Counted from the first letter of the stretch, positions 1 through 12,040 are shown. The stretch: 64,000 nt of DNA from Prinia subflava (GCF_021018805.1 NC_086254.1:30317300-30381299); one strand, 5' to 3'. Program-made: numbers and translations. The notes: generated by a model from the sequence alone, not told the origin.

Positions 1-251
1 ATGTTTTCTGGGAACTGTTGAAAGAAGAAAATGAGCTACAACTAAGAGGAGATACTCTTCTATGATTAAAGGGAGATGTGTCATTTTTCAGTGCCTGAGC
101 TGCCATTTGCCAGAAGAGGCAAAGTCCAGCTTAATTTCTTGTGCTCTAGTTTCTCAGAGAGCTCCTGAACCCAGCAGAATTGTTTTGCTGTTTATGACTA
201 TAAAAGCTGGTTTTTTTCTACTGCAGTGACAGAAAGACAGCCCAATCTTAC

Positions 252-3200
252 CTCAATGGTGAGAGGGGGCTCACAAATGCTGATTTCTTCCTGTGCCAGG
301 TACATGTAGAGGGAGTCCTCGTCTCTCAGCACAGCAGTCAGCCTGAGCAGGTGGTGCTCTCCCAGCTCTTTTCCAAACCATGTGTAAGGCACAGAGACCT
401 GCAGGTTATTGACTGGAACACAGTGGTGAAATAACAGGTGATGAGTGCAGTCTGGTCTTTTCCTGCATCACACCTAGGAGTGGTCTGTGCCCAGCATTGT
501 GCTAAAAGCTGCAGCATTTAAATGCTTAAGTGGCCCCAGGTGGATTTGCAGATTGAAGATGTCTAAGGTGATGTTGCCAAAGTGTTTTGTTTCACAGAAT
601 GGGTGAGGTTGGAATGGACAGCAGTGATCATTTGGTCCAACCTCTCTGCCCAAGCAGGGTCATCCCAGGGCACATGGCACAGCACTGTGCCCAGTCAGTT
701 CTGGAATATCTCCAACTAGGGACACTCCACAATCTCTCTGGGAAATCACCTAGAATCAACTATTCAGCCAGCCTTTTGTAAAGCTAGGGCTAGGAGGATT
801 TTCCTGAAATGAGAGCACTAGAGGACTTTTTTAGCCTTGCACCCGGGAGGGTTCTTACCTGAATTGCTTTCCAGGTTAAACTGAAACTCTTCCTTCCAAA
901 CTTGGGCAATAGGCACACCACTATAATGCACAGCCTGGATCCCTACTACCAGATGAGCAGCCTTTTCTCTACCACTGTAGTTAAACACTTGAATGGAAAG
1001 TGTAATATCTTGTCCCAGTTGCAAAGAACTACTTGACTGGAGGTGGATGAAAAGGTTGACTGGCTCTTCCAGAGCAGTAGGAAAGAAGATAAACTGTGTG
1101 CTACTGCTGCTGCTGGTTGTCTCAAGTTCCTTCATATTTCTGTAGGCTTTGTCAAGTACTTTTTTTTCCTGGAGGGAACCTGTCACAAAAAAAACCAAAA
1201 AGGAAATGCATACTTTGGTACGCTTTCCTGTTTACTAGTGAGAAGCAGCAGAAGAATGGCATTGATTTCTCCTGGTAGTACTGTAGATAACTGTTTCTAA
1301 GAGCATAGAGAGATATCCTTTTGTGCTTCTGGTTGGATCAGTTTGACAGCTTCAGCTGTCAGGATATTCAATTGGACGTGCCTAACAGATTCTACTTGGG
1401 AATAATTGTCACAGTTTTTAAGACACCTTGGTGCTAACATCTCTCAGAGTAGAGGAGGCAGCTGCTTTTTTGTTGCTGTAGGTAAGGCACAATTCCATGT
1501 TCTCATGTGCAGAGAAGTTGCAGTTGTCTCCTGCAGCCATGGAGACAACAAGCCACAGGTTAAAATGGGGTGCTAGGGTTGGGCCAGGGAAACAGCACTC
1601 AGATTCTGAAGGGGGAGCTACTTGTTCAGGAAGAGATTTAGGCAGTATCTGAGAGCACAACAGTCCTTTTCAGAAAGCTGGAGTCTAAAATATATCTATC
1701 CATATTTATATTACAGAGGTAATGGGAGGTGGATGTACAGAGTGTAGAGATAACAGAAATCAGAAAAGGTATTCCAGACAAGAAAGTGCTTGGTGAACAA
1801 ACTCCATGTACCACCTTAATGCCATTAAGCAGGGTGAAGTGTGGGTGATGACCTCTGCTTTGTAGACAGGGAGAATTAGGTGTTCTAGTGCCGCTGAAGA
1901 AGGGGAAGTAGTGGCAAGTGGATGACCCTGGTGCTCTAGTTTGGCTCTGCTCTAGTCTTTTACTTCTCACTTGTAATAGTGACAGGTAATGTGCTCAGCC
2001 CCGTGCCTGCCCCATACCTTCAGGGTACTTGTAGTTTTGTGTGATGTCCTCACAGCGTTCACTGCCAACACTCTTGGTGCTGATGTTGTTACCAGTGTAT
2101 TTTGTGCCACCAAAAGCTGGCTTGAGGGTGTCATCTGCTTTGTGTATCCAGATGTGACATTTGGCATTGATGGCAGCAAAGAAGTAGCAGACATCATAAT
2201 CAACTTGTGTGTCCCCTTCCTTGATGGCATGAACAGGGGCTGGCCCACAGAAGGATAGACCTGAAGAGAAAGTGTGGTCCAGTTAAGATTCAGATGCTTT
2301 CCCAGTTAAGATTTCAGATGCTTTTGCTAAACCCATCCCTAGTTTAGACCTACACTGGTGAAGTATTTAGTTTAGGAGGCCATTAGGAAGCAGTGATAGA
2401 GCTCTTAGACCTACATGAGCTGCACAAACCAAACAGATAAATTATAGTTTTGTGCCTAAAGTCAACAGGGTGAGTGAGTTCCTATCCTTTTGCATCCTTC
2501 CACTAGAAGATGGAAAAGGAGCAATATTGAATGGCTTTATTTGCCCCCTGCTTCACTTCCCTCCTGCTCTTGCTCAAGCCCATCTCTGATATCTTACCTT
2601 TGCTTTTTTCCTGGCAGGTGGCATCCAGTGCCTGCCACCCACTGTACTCTGGTAGCAAGTCTGTCCGAGCCATCCAGCATTCATTCCAAACGTGGAAGGT
2701 CCTGCAAGAGACAACAGCATGAGCTTATATCAAGGGACTGAGCCCTGAGGTACAGTAAAGCTTTTGCCAAACCACAGCCAGTTAATGCTCCCTTGGAAGA
2801 GTTCGGTTCATACTGAGAAGAGCAGAGTTCTGTGTGGAGAAAACAAGTGGGGTTTCTCTAGCTGGACTGGGCTGTTCTTCCTTTGTGGGCCCTAGAAATA
2901 GGGCACTCTTGAGTCTGGGTTGCAGCAGTTTATCAAGAGCAGGTCTTGTAGACAAGCCCTCAGCTGAGCTGTCTCCCATCACCTCCTTACAGCTGTGTTA
3001 CCTCTTTCCTTTCCACTGTATTTCATTTCCCACATCCAAGTATTGTCTCAAATTCTTGCTTGTGTTCTTACCAGACCCGAGCACTCTTGTCCTGTGTAAG
3101 CAGCGTCCCTTCTTCATCATAGTACTCATCCACACTCAGGCTGCTCTTGGTGTTGTGAGCCCACGTAAAGCCAGTGACCACCCTGGTAGGAATTCCCAAG

Positions 3201-6200
3201 CACCTCAGAACTGTGCAGAAGAGAGAGCTGTGAATCAGTGGTGCATCCTGTCCTGAGGGTGCCTCTGCTGATAGATGCAGAGCCTCTTCTGGTGCTTGGC
3301 CAGTTAGGAATGGCACTAGGTCTGCTGTTCAGGCTTTGCAGGAGGCATTGCTCCCTCAGGAAATAAGATTTCATTTCAGTGAATGGATGTACTGATACTC
3401 TTATCTCAAAGGCAGTGATGCTGAGTGTTGATGAGGAAACTAAAGGTCTGCTTTCACTTAAAGATGAAAGGTGATAGCAGCACTGTACCTGAACATAGGA
3501 CTGCAGCAAACACCCAGCACCTCCCGTAGCGGATGGGCTGGAATTTTGATGCAATCCACTGCTGGAGGATGGGGCTGCTTCCCAGCCACTTGGAAGGGGA
3601 TGTCCCATTATGTTGCCCAGGCTCATATTCTATCAGGCTTCTAAACTCATTGCAGTTCAGCTGCAGAGAAGGAGGAGAGAAAGTTGTATTAGGGAATTGC
3701 CTTTCTTTGATAGGTTCACCTGATCCTGTTTGTGGAGAGTACTCCTAAAGTAGATGAAACCAAGAGGATATTTTTTGTGCAAAGCATGAAGGTCATGGCT
3801 GAGCAGAACAGGTACAGCAGTCTCCTCTGAGATTTATTCAGTAAATACACTCTCACTGCTAAGAACCTCCTGCAGCACTGCTTGTCTGCTGAGGGAGTAT
3901 CAGGACAGGTTGGAGATGGGCAGGAGGTGTTGTTTGGAACTGGCTTCCTCTTTGGTCTGTGCTTTGGCCTGATCTGGGGTTGAGAAGGTGCCCCCTGCTT
4001 GGGTCAGGGCTGCTCTCTGCCCTCCTTACCATGGCAGCAACTGCTCTGCAGACGTGGACGGGGTTTTTGCGCTGGGCGGGATCCTTTTCTCTTTGGAAGT
4101 GCTCCCCTAGAGCCAGCAGGATGAAGCAGATGTCAACCATATCCTCCTCAAACTGGAACAAGAACACATCAGGAAATACTCCATGAACTGCTGGTTCTCT
4201 TGGGTCCCTGCAAGGGTTTGTGACTGTACAGATTGTTTCTCCCTTTCTGCTGATAGTTTTAGGTAAGAGGGCTGTGAACGAGGGCTCCAGGCAGAGATTT
4301 GCAGCGGGAGCTGAGGACAGACCTCCAACTTTATTGAAGGTGGGAAATGCATCAGCATGATACTGTGTCCCCTGATTGAGGGAAATGGATACTTTCTGGA
4401 GCACTCTCTAGGTTGGCACAGAGGTACTTCTGTGATCTGCTGGCACTAAAGTGAAATAGAATCCCATTCTAATCACTGGCTGTGTCAAATGGCCTTGGAC
4501 AAACAGAAATATCTTCTTGTCCTTACTTTACTTATTATGTAGAGACAGTATTATTGAGCCCTGTTAAATGCTTTTACACCTGTTGAGGAAATGAAAGCAT
4601 ACAAAGCTCAGATACAGATCAATGCATTCCTTTATAGAGGATGGCCTGAGAATGTAGCTAAAATTACATGTACTGGGTTATAGGACTTCATACATGGGTC
4701 TCTGTTCTGCACAGGAGGTAGAGGGTGCAGAGAACATGGAGATGGATAGAATTTCATCTGAGCATCCTGTACACACGAGATGTATGTACCTTTCCTCTGC
4801 TGGTGCTTGGAAGAGCACACAGACATATTAGATCTCTTGCTTACCTGACTGAAGTCCCAGGGTTGGGCTAGGATTGCATTTTCAGTCCCCTGGTAGATGA
4901 TGCCATCTTGGTTTAAAATGTACTCCTGCCGCTGTGCCTCATTAGCCAAGAACACCTCATCATCTAGATTTGAGGAAAAATACCATCAAGAATAAAGCAT
5001 TCCTGGTCTCACATGCACTTGCATCTCTCATGCATCAGCAGATTCCACTGCGCTTTGGCAGTCCCTGGTATTCTGTCCTGAAAAATGCCACAGATTGTGA
5101 ATCAGACAGGAAAGAAGAATTTCATTGTCATCTCTGTTTTCTTGTCCAAAAGTTCCTCTGGACCCAGACTGTTGCACTCGCTGGCTCTTCTACTCTCCTG
5201 GCTGATAAGTTCTAATACTAAGAAAGATACATTGGCTTTAACTAGACCAGTTACAATCTTGACTCATCCTAAAATCTCTATTATAGGAAACATTTAATCA
5301 AACATTTTTCCTTTAGCAGAAGGATAGGACTCTTACAGTGGAATACTCCAGGGAAGAGACAGAAGTGCTGAGGCAGGAGATGTTGGATTTTATGAGCCCC
5401 TACCTCTCTCCTGAGGTGCTGTGAGGAGCAGGGCAGGAATGGAAGGAGCTCTGGGTGAGTCAGCCCCAGCCTCCCTCCATGGAGGCAGTGCCACAGCTCC
5501 AAAGTTGCTTTTGTGAAGTGACTGATCCCAGCCTGCCTTTCTGTTTCTGACCACCTACCTCGGCACCAGGGATTAAAGAGGAGGGTGAAGTTGCCCAGGA
5601 GCTGAGGGGATTTGGAGGCCCGTAAAAGTAGAGTGTACTGGCCAATGGGGGCATTGGCAGGTGTGTTCACACACAGGGTCCAGAAGTTCGGGTCCTGTTC
5701 CTCCACTGCTGCGCTCCACTGCTTCTGGTCTCCCAGGCTGGAGATGGAAAATTCAGCCTGGATTTCATCTGCCTTGGAAGAATGTGGTCCTGCAGACAAA
5801 GAAATCTGGTTGTGTTTGTTCCAGACATTGTGTTTATTCCTCACCTGTGCAGACTGCAGGGACCTTGTGTATCTCTGGAGCCACAGCTCCCCTTGTGAGA
5901 GGGTTGTGACCCTCTAGCAGCTTAATACCCACTGAACATTGCTAAGGTAATTTGAAAGTGAGATGTGCTTTCCATAGATCTGTAGAAATCAGGAACAGGC
6001 AGAATGGTGCAGACCTGCTGTTCCTGGAATTTAGTGTCTTGTCACAAACGTCAGAGCCCAGTGCTCACAATATGGTAAAACAAGCTGGGGCTGAAAGCTG
6101 CTGCCCTTCTCAGGCGTCTCACTAGAAAACACTCTAACAGAAAAATCTGTGACAGGCCAGCTAGGTTTGAACATTCCTAACCCCAAAAGCCAGAAGAGAT

Positions 6201-7331
6201 CCCATGCGTATTTTGAAATAATGGAATAGTGAACTCATGTTGGTTATTGTGCTGCAGTGTCTCTTCTGGAAGGGATCTGTTTGTGACTAGCAGGAGACTC
6301 TACCTTGCCTTTACATAAAGAGTTCACTGGCCTCACATCCAAATTTGGGCACCCCTGCCCAGCTCTGGAGATGGCTTTTGCCCCTAGCTCTGTTCTTCAG
6401 GTGGGTGGAGGAGCAGAGCTCTGGTAGGTTTGTAATGGCATTACCTGTCTGTATGATGAGGAAGGTCCTCTTCATCTGCTGCAGGTAGTTGTGTACTGGA
6501 GCTGAGAAGTTCACAGTGATGGTGAATGGCTGTCCCCGCCTCACTATGAGCCTTTCAGTGCTGATTTCTTCTGTGTGGTGGTTTTTGTTATTCTCTGGGA
6601 TCATGAAATCACATTTTTGGATGCTCAGACCTGTAGTGTGAGAAGATACAGAATGGGTTTGGGGCTGTGAGCTGCCTGCAGTTGGGCCCTGAGCCACATT
6701 TTGGGACACATAAACATAAACAAATAAATCCCATTATGACTGTCCCAGTTCAAAGCCCTGCACCAGTTCAGGCCTTATGGACCCAGCTCTGACCCCATCC
6801 ATTATCTTCTCTGTGATGAAGATGTCTGTTCTGTCTGTCTTGTAGAATAGTGAGTGATGTGGAGTCTGGCTCCCTCTCCATCATGTGACTTTTCATGGAT
6901 GTTACTGTCACTTTCCTCAAGGTTACCTGGAACCTGCACTTTTTCTCTGCTCCAGGGGCTCAAACACTTGGTCATCTCTCCATTTGAACTGTGTAGTCTC
7001 CTTAATTCCTCCCACCCTCCTATTCCCTGTGCTGAGGATTCATTTACCTTTGCTTCCAAACCCTCACTTGTCTGCCTCAGCTGCTTCTTGCTGCTTCTCA
7101 GACTCCTCTCAGACATCAATTCCAGCTTTTGATTGCTGTGCCTTTTTGTGCAGTCTGCCATGCAAACTGAGCTCCTTAAGCCTTTAGAGCACTTGGCTCC
7201 TGCCCTGCAAGCTCAGCTCTTCCACAAGCCTCATGAGCACTGTCCTGGAGCAAGAACAGTTGTCTCTTCCTGACACACAGCTGGCAAATGCTTGGAACTG
7301 ACAAAAATGATTTTTGCTTACCTTGGCCCAT
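252..7331 (-). CDS. EPB42: Erythrocyte membrane protein band 4.2, 3' end off the window
   Basis: Transglutaminase-fold protein that in mammals links band 3 and ankyrin to the red-cell membrane skeleton. Exons, 5' to 3': 7322-7331, 6445-6630, 5559-5789, 4845-4963, 4030-4152, 3489-3660, 3072-3210, 2598-2701, 2018-2260, 859-1179 and 252-412. They read in frame for 603 aa; the family is about 690 aa, so exons 12-13 lie beyond the left edge. Identity rests on EPB42-specific runs: [18 protein letters not shown] at the exon 9/10 join, [12 protein letters not shown] in exon 3, [11 protein letters not shown] and AVHYSGV. The start was chosen because ATGGGCCAAG|GTAAGC joins exon 2 in phase and gives MGQGLS, an N-myristoylation site like the MGQ of human EPB42. 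Unlike mammals, it keeps Trp248, Cys271 (YGRCWVFA), His330 (TFHVWNE) and Asp353 (WQALDAT). Arg replaces the usual Gln before Cys. The introns hold one CR1 piece (587-781) and otherwise nothing I recognise. Confidence 0.93.
587..781 (-). repeat. CR1 LINE fragment in EPB42 intron 10
   Basis: The plus strand begins 'tttcacagaatgggtgaggttgg' and carries 'tttggtccaacctctctgcccaagcagggtcatc', the reverse complement of the CR1 3' end. It lies within the intron between 412 and 859, in the same sense as the gene. It ends near 'acaatctctctggg'. Confidence 0.8.
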
Positions 7332-7530
7332 GGCTGGTTCCAGGTACCATGAAAATATTCAGCTTCTGCTTGCTCTGGTGGGCAGTGGCTCCTTCCTCCA
7401 GCTGTCTTTAAAACTGTCCTCTTGCAAAGTTGTTTGCTTGATTTCTTTGTACAGGGTGGGACGTGGTGTTGCCACCTCTCCAGCTTATCTGGTGTGCAGA
7501 TGTTGAGGACTCTTATCTCTCAGACCACAC
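7332..7530 (-). promoter_or_regulatory. EPB42: Likely erythroid promoter of EPB42
   Basis: On the minus strand, upstream of the EPB42 start codon, there are two AGATAAG motifs (7484-7490 and 7512-7518), the strong GATA-1 consensus. A CCCACCCTG box of the KLF1 type lies at about 7452-7460, an E-box CAGCTG near 7399-7404, and a weak TATA-like TTTTAAAG at 7406-7413, 75 bases from the ATG. Paired GATA sites with a CACCC box are typical of erythroid promoters, which fits the gene. The motifs are seen directly; their use is inferred, and the transcription start is not fixed by the sequence. Confidence 0.55.
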
Positions 7531-8235
7531 TGAGGACAGGCTACAGAGGAGGTGAAGTTCCACAGCAGGATGCAAAGCATTTAGAGACAGCCAGTGACAA
7601 TTCCTTCATGGAGATGTGCACTGAGGACCCCAGAGCAGGAAATGCAAATCTTAATATGGTTTTAAACAGTGCACAGGGTGCACTTCCAATGGAAGTGTTG
7701 GAGAGCTGCTCTCCAGCATTGACCCCAAGCTACTCAGATCCTAAACCCTTCAAGGAGTTAAAAAATATAGTCAGTACATCCACTGCTCCTGTGCCTAATT
7801 CAGAAAAGTGAAACCACTTAAAAATGAGAAAATATGTTAAAAGAAACAACTAAATTTGTGTAGCTTAATACAGATTATTTAAAAATATTGCACTGGAGAC
7901 TTGGACTAAATGCATTCTTACAGTTGCTGTAATATAAAAGGAATGTCACTGAATTGATAATAATTGGTCAAAAGACAGGAAATAAGGTATCAGAAATGAA
8001 CAGCTTTCACTGTGGAGTGAGTCATCAGTAGTTTTGCAGAAACCTATGATCTCCAACAAACTCAGGAATAATTTAAGAAGTTGATTACATAATGTAGTCC
8101 AGTGAGTTTGGTGGTTTTCTTAGTATTTCTATATTAAACTACACAATTGTTTGCTTATATGAATCATTTAAGCTAAAAACAAACTCTCTTGAGTTTTAGG
8201 TTTTTACAGCATGCATTAATTGTATAGATTCACTT

Positions 8236-8490
8236 TCACAGAATAATTGCAGAGTGGTTGAGGCTGGAAGGAACCTCAGAGGTCATCTTGTCCAAGCTCC
8301 TGCTCAAGCAGGGTCACCAAGAGCTGCTGCTCATCTCTCATAGTGCCGAGCCCAGCTCTGGGCACAGCACTCCAGTACTGAATAAAGGCAGGAATCACCT
8401 CCTTGACCTGCTGGCAATGCTTTACCTAAGGCACCCCAGAATATCATTCCCTTCTTTGTGGTAAGGGCACGCTCCTGCCTTACATGAGCT
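8236..8490 (-). repeat. CR1 LINE fragment, 3' part
   Basis: The plus strand starts CACAGAATaat, runs through 'gaggctggaaggaacctcagaggtcatcttgtcc' type CR1 3'-end sequence, and continues with 'cacctccttgacctgctggc' and 'gcaccccagaat'. All are reverse-complement CR1 consensus phrases, so the element lies on the minus strand, in the same sense as the genes. It is 5'-truncated, as most CR1 copies are. Confidence 0.8.
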
Positions 8491-9094
8491 TTGACTGCTC
8501 TGACTTTTATTACGAAGCCTGGAGGTCACCAGATCTGCAGAAACTGGGAACACTGAGTATAAGAACATTGGGGAAATCTTATAGAAAATTCTGTATTTAT
8601 TGTCAGCATACATTTTTCAATGTCAGTTATATGTGATCTTTGTATATGGCTTGAACTTTTTTCTACATAATGATCTAAACACAGTATGTGATGGCTGATT
8701 TGTGCTCTTTCAGTCTAAGCAAATTATAAACCAACTGACTGTGCTCAAACTTCCGACTTTCTTTGCATGATCAATGTTCTTAAATAGACCTTTGGAGTAT
8801 ATGTAAGAGTTTCGAACCTCTAAATCAGAGTGGTTTAGATACAAGGATGTATTTATCCCATCATCTCTGCCTTGTAATGACTGTGTATACACACAGCACC
8901 ATCTCTTGGTCAAATGGGCAACTGCAAGTAGGATTTTCTGCTAGGATGCACTCAACTCTGAAAAGAGAGCTACTTATTGTTCCTTTGTGTCTTTCATGAC
9001 ACTGAAGTGGGCTAAAAAAAGGCCATGGAGAAGGTTAACACACAACAGAGACTTCTGCATGTAGTATCAAGTGTTTGTACAGGCATTCCAGCTG

Positions 9095-9210
9095 GTGAGA
9101 ATGGGGCCCCTGTTCCCAGGCTGTCCCTACATCCAGGGCTGCCCCTTCCCAGGTGCAGAATCCAGCATTTGCCTTTGTTAAACTTTGTTTTGTCACTTCT
9201 GTATCCACTG
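9095..9210 (-). repeat. CR1 LINE fragment, end of the reverse transcriptase frame
   Basis: The minus-strand frame reads KFNKGKCWILHLGRG, a clear trace of the CR1 ORF2 C-terminal part (usual form 'KFNKGKCRVLHLG'). It is short and isolated, with no 3' tail nearby. It may be the same old insertion as the fragment at 8236-8490 or a separate one. Confidence 0.7.
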
Positions 9211-11339
9211 CACCCCTGACATGCTCCTAGAAATCTTGAGGAAAAGTAATCCATAAGATCCTTGAGACTGTCCATGCTGCCTGGATATTATTTTATTCTC
9301 TTATAGTGTGTAAGGATATTTGTTTTAGAGGATTTTTATGGATTGTTTAATCCATAAAAACTTTATTGCCTTTCAAAATAGAAGCTTAAACTGTTTCATC
9401 TTTATTAACTGGGTCTCTCTCTGAATGTAGTGATCAAAAATTATATACATCCTTTTAGCGTGTCTACATTTTCAGCTTTGATGTGGCATACCCATGAATT
9501 AGATAGGAATTTTCATTTTAATGGGAATTTCTTGTTGCTTTAGAGCAACAGCAAATGCTTATACTGTGCCTTTGGCTTTGTCTTTTACAGCCAGCAGTGC
9601 CCTCCACATTCAGTACAGGAGAGTGAAAGACCAAGAGGTGAAGCAGTGAGGCTTTGGTGGCAGAACAATGGGATTTGAAAACAGCAACTTTGGCTATTTC
9701 TGGTTGATTTTTTTTTTAATCTGAATTGAAAAACTTAGAAGAACAGAATGATGTCACCTGGAGCCTGACTTCAGTGTGTTTCAAGACCAATTCGTGGCAT
9801 GAATGTGTCATATCTGTGAGTGCTCATTGGATTTTTTTTTGGAGTGATCAGACTGGAATGAGGGCTGGCTGGGTCAGCCTCTTGGGCATGCTCGTATTAA
9901 ATTGCATATTTATGAGGAGAAATACTGACAAATAGCCATATTTTACTCCACCAACTCCCATTGACTTCTGACCAAGGGCTGTGTAAAGATTGTAGGTTTG
10001 ACAAAAGCAATTGAAATCCTTCTTCGGGCACTTACATGTTTCTCTCTGTAATAATCATTAGTGTAATTGAACAGTTGTCTCACGTCTCATGCAGGAAGAA
10101 TGTGTTTCTCCTGCATGGCACTGGCCAGATCTGCATTTTCACACTCAGACTGAGCTGGGTGTGGTTGCTGAGGGCAGATGAAAATGCTGACACTGTGAAA
10201 ACCCAGCGAGTGTTGCAAAGCTTGGAACTTGGCACGGGCTCTACAGCGTGGTTTCCCTTTGAACTGCAGGCTTCCTTTACAGGTACTTAATTAGGATGAG
10301 ATCATTCCAAGTTCATGTGACAAACAGTGGCTGAAATAATTGCCTGGATTGTATTTAAGAAGGAATACTGAAGGAATTTGAATGTTTTGGCTGTACTGTG
10401 GTGTTAAATGTAATGTCAGTCTGCATTCTTGCAAGATTTAATGAGATTTTCTGAAATACCATCACTACCTCCAGGCCTTTTCTGAGGCTAGTGGAGGATT
10501 GTATACCCTGACTCTCCAAGATCCTGCAAGACTTAATTGATAGGTGCAAAGCTACCTATTCCCCTCTCCTCTGCCTGGAGAAATCTGAATTCCTGTGTGT
10601 ATGTGTGTATTAAGTGTCCTTTTCAACCTTCATTCCAGTCTCTCTGGGCTGACTAGTTTTACCAAGCTTCCACATCCACTATAAGTATATGTGTGGGTAG
10701 CAAAATATTGTAATCGATGTAATAAAATAAGACTTTATATGTTTTGCAGATTTTGTTGGTTTTAAATCAAAGAAATATTTAAATGAGTCCTCAGTTTAAT
10801 CTGTGTCAGAGGGTCAGTTTGTGAGCATGGGATATTCTCTCTGGGGGAAGTTGGTCCTGCATTCCTAGACAGTACTGACAATACTGACAGTACTGTCAAT
10901 TTTCTTGGGAAAATTCAGATCTTTGCTATATTGGCTTGTTAACTTTGCAAGGAGTGAATGGGCACCTTGGGGATTTAGATATGGGTGGCACAATGCCTCC
11001 CTCATGAATGAGGATCTGCTTTAAGTGGCTTTGTGGGATGAGAATGAGTGGCTGTTAATTGGGAATTTTCATATGTCTTTCCGATGTCCTTCTTTTTCTG
11101 CTTTTCTACTTTTTGTTGCTTCTCATTTTTCCAGTCATAAGAAGACAGTTCTGTTGTAACACTGCCATATCTTATTGCTGTATTTTCCTTCTAACAATAA
11201 GATTAAATGATAAATTCAATTCTAGAATTTAATTATGTCAGCTACTTGGATGGTACTTTGGCTATTACTGAATAAAATGTATTTAGTGGATATAAGCCTG
11301 GAGAAGGGAAGGTTTCAGGAACACCTTTTAGTCCCTTAC

Positions 11340-11665
11340 AGTGCCTAAAAGGGGCTTTCAAGGAAGCTGGTGAGTGACATTTCACAAGGGTATAGAGAGG
11401 CTGGACATGAGGGACTGGCCTTAAGCTGGAGGAGGGTAGATTTAGAGTGGATATTAGGAAGGTTCTCTGCCCTGTGAGGTTTATGAGACACTGGCACAGG
11501 TTGCCAAGAGAAGCTGTGGCTGCCCAACTCTGGAAGTGTCCAAGGCTGGGTTGGATGGGGCTCTGAGAAACCTGGGATCGTGGAAGGTGTCCCTGCCTCT
11601 GGCAGGCAGCTGAAGCAAGATGAGCTCTAAGACTCCTTCCAACTCAAACCATTTTATTATTCAGT
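11340..11665 (+). repeat. CR1 LINE fragment, 3' part
   Basis: Carries the CR1 3' phrases 'gtagatttagagtggatattaggaa', 'ggcacaggttgcc', 'gtggctgccc', 'ggaagtgtccaaggc' and 'ctccttccaactcaaaccatttta' in that order on the plus strand. It lies about 240 bases beyond the poly(A) signal of gene B and is antisense to the genes. Confidence 0.85.
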
Positions 11666-11904
11666 GGTAATTAAATTGCATTCCATGAAGCTTATAAAAC
11701 CAGTGATTTTAAATTATGTTCCTTGGAAATCCTGCTGCTCTTATTGCTACAGGCCCTAATGCTGCAAATCATCACACTTGAACCTGTCCTTCAAGTTAAA
11801 ATATATAATGATTCCCACTAGTAATTGTATGTGTGAAGGCCCATAAAACAGGCTAGAGAATGAGAAAGGTGACACTGTCTTTACAGTATAGTCCGTGGTA
11901 CCTT

Positions 11905-11939
11905 TTTATTAGTTTCCATTCATATTACATCACTTTATT
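11905..11939 (-). promoter_or_regulatory. Poly(A) signals of gene B
   Basis: Two AATAAA hexamers on the minus strand, at 11934-11939 and 11905-11910, lie 102 and 131 bases downstream of the gene B stop codon (12041-12043). Either would give a short 3' UTR. The hexamers are seen directly; which one is used is not known. Confidence 0.55.
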
Positions 11940-12040
11940 TTGGCTGAGTAATCTGCATTTCTGTGTTTCCAGTCATAAGAATGTATGAACTCTGCACCAA
12001 CCTCATAAACAGGCAGGACTGAACTGTTGTATAGAGTATA

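Larger units (their letters stand above)
7332..11904. other. Intergenic stretch between gene B and EPB42
   Basis: About 4.6 kb without any exon I can support. It holds the EPB42 promoter at its left end, three CR1 fragments (8236-8490, 9095-9210 and 11340-11665) and otherwise AT-rich unique-looking sequence. Open frames here are short, lack splice partners and match nothing I recognise, apart from the CR1-derived frame at about 9012-9275. Confidence 0.6.

Noticed and set aside
199..212. TATAAAAG on the plus strand near the left edge
   Set aside because: It lies in EPB42 intron 11 with no exon or start downstream on the plus strand, so it is probably chance.
394..398. Acceptor CTGCAG|GTCTCTG for EPB42 exon 11
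   Set aside because: It breaks the frame with exon 10, which ends in phase 1. The nearby TTCCAG|TCAATAAC at 412 keeps the frame and gives a 161-base exon, the size I recall for the family.
1967..2248. Open frame on the minus strand over EPB42 exon 9
   Set aside because: Wrong frame. The frame set by exon 8 reads [14 protein letters not shown] and ends YKYPEG, which is the real exon 9.
7422..7811. 129-codon plus-strand frame next to the EPB42 promoter
   Set aside because: No recognisable domain, no Kozak context or splice sites that make sense, and it overlaps the erythroid motif cluster on the other strand.
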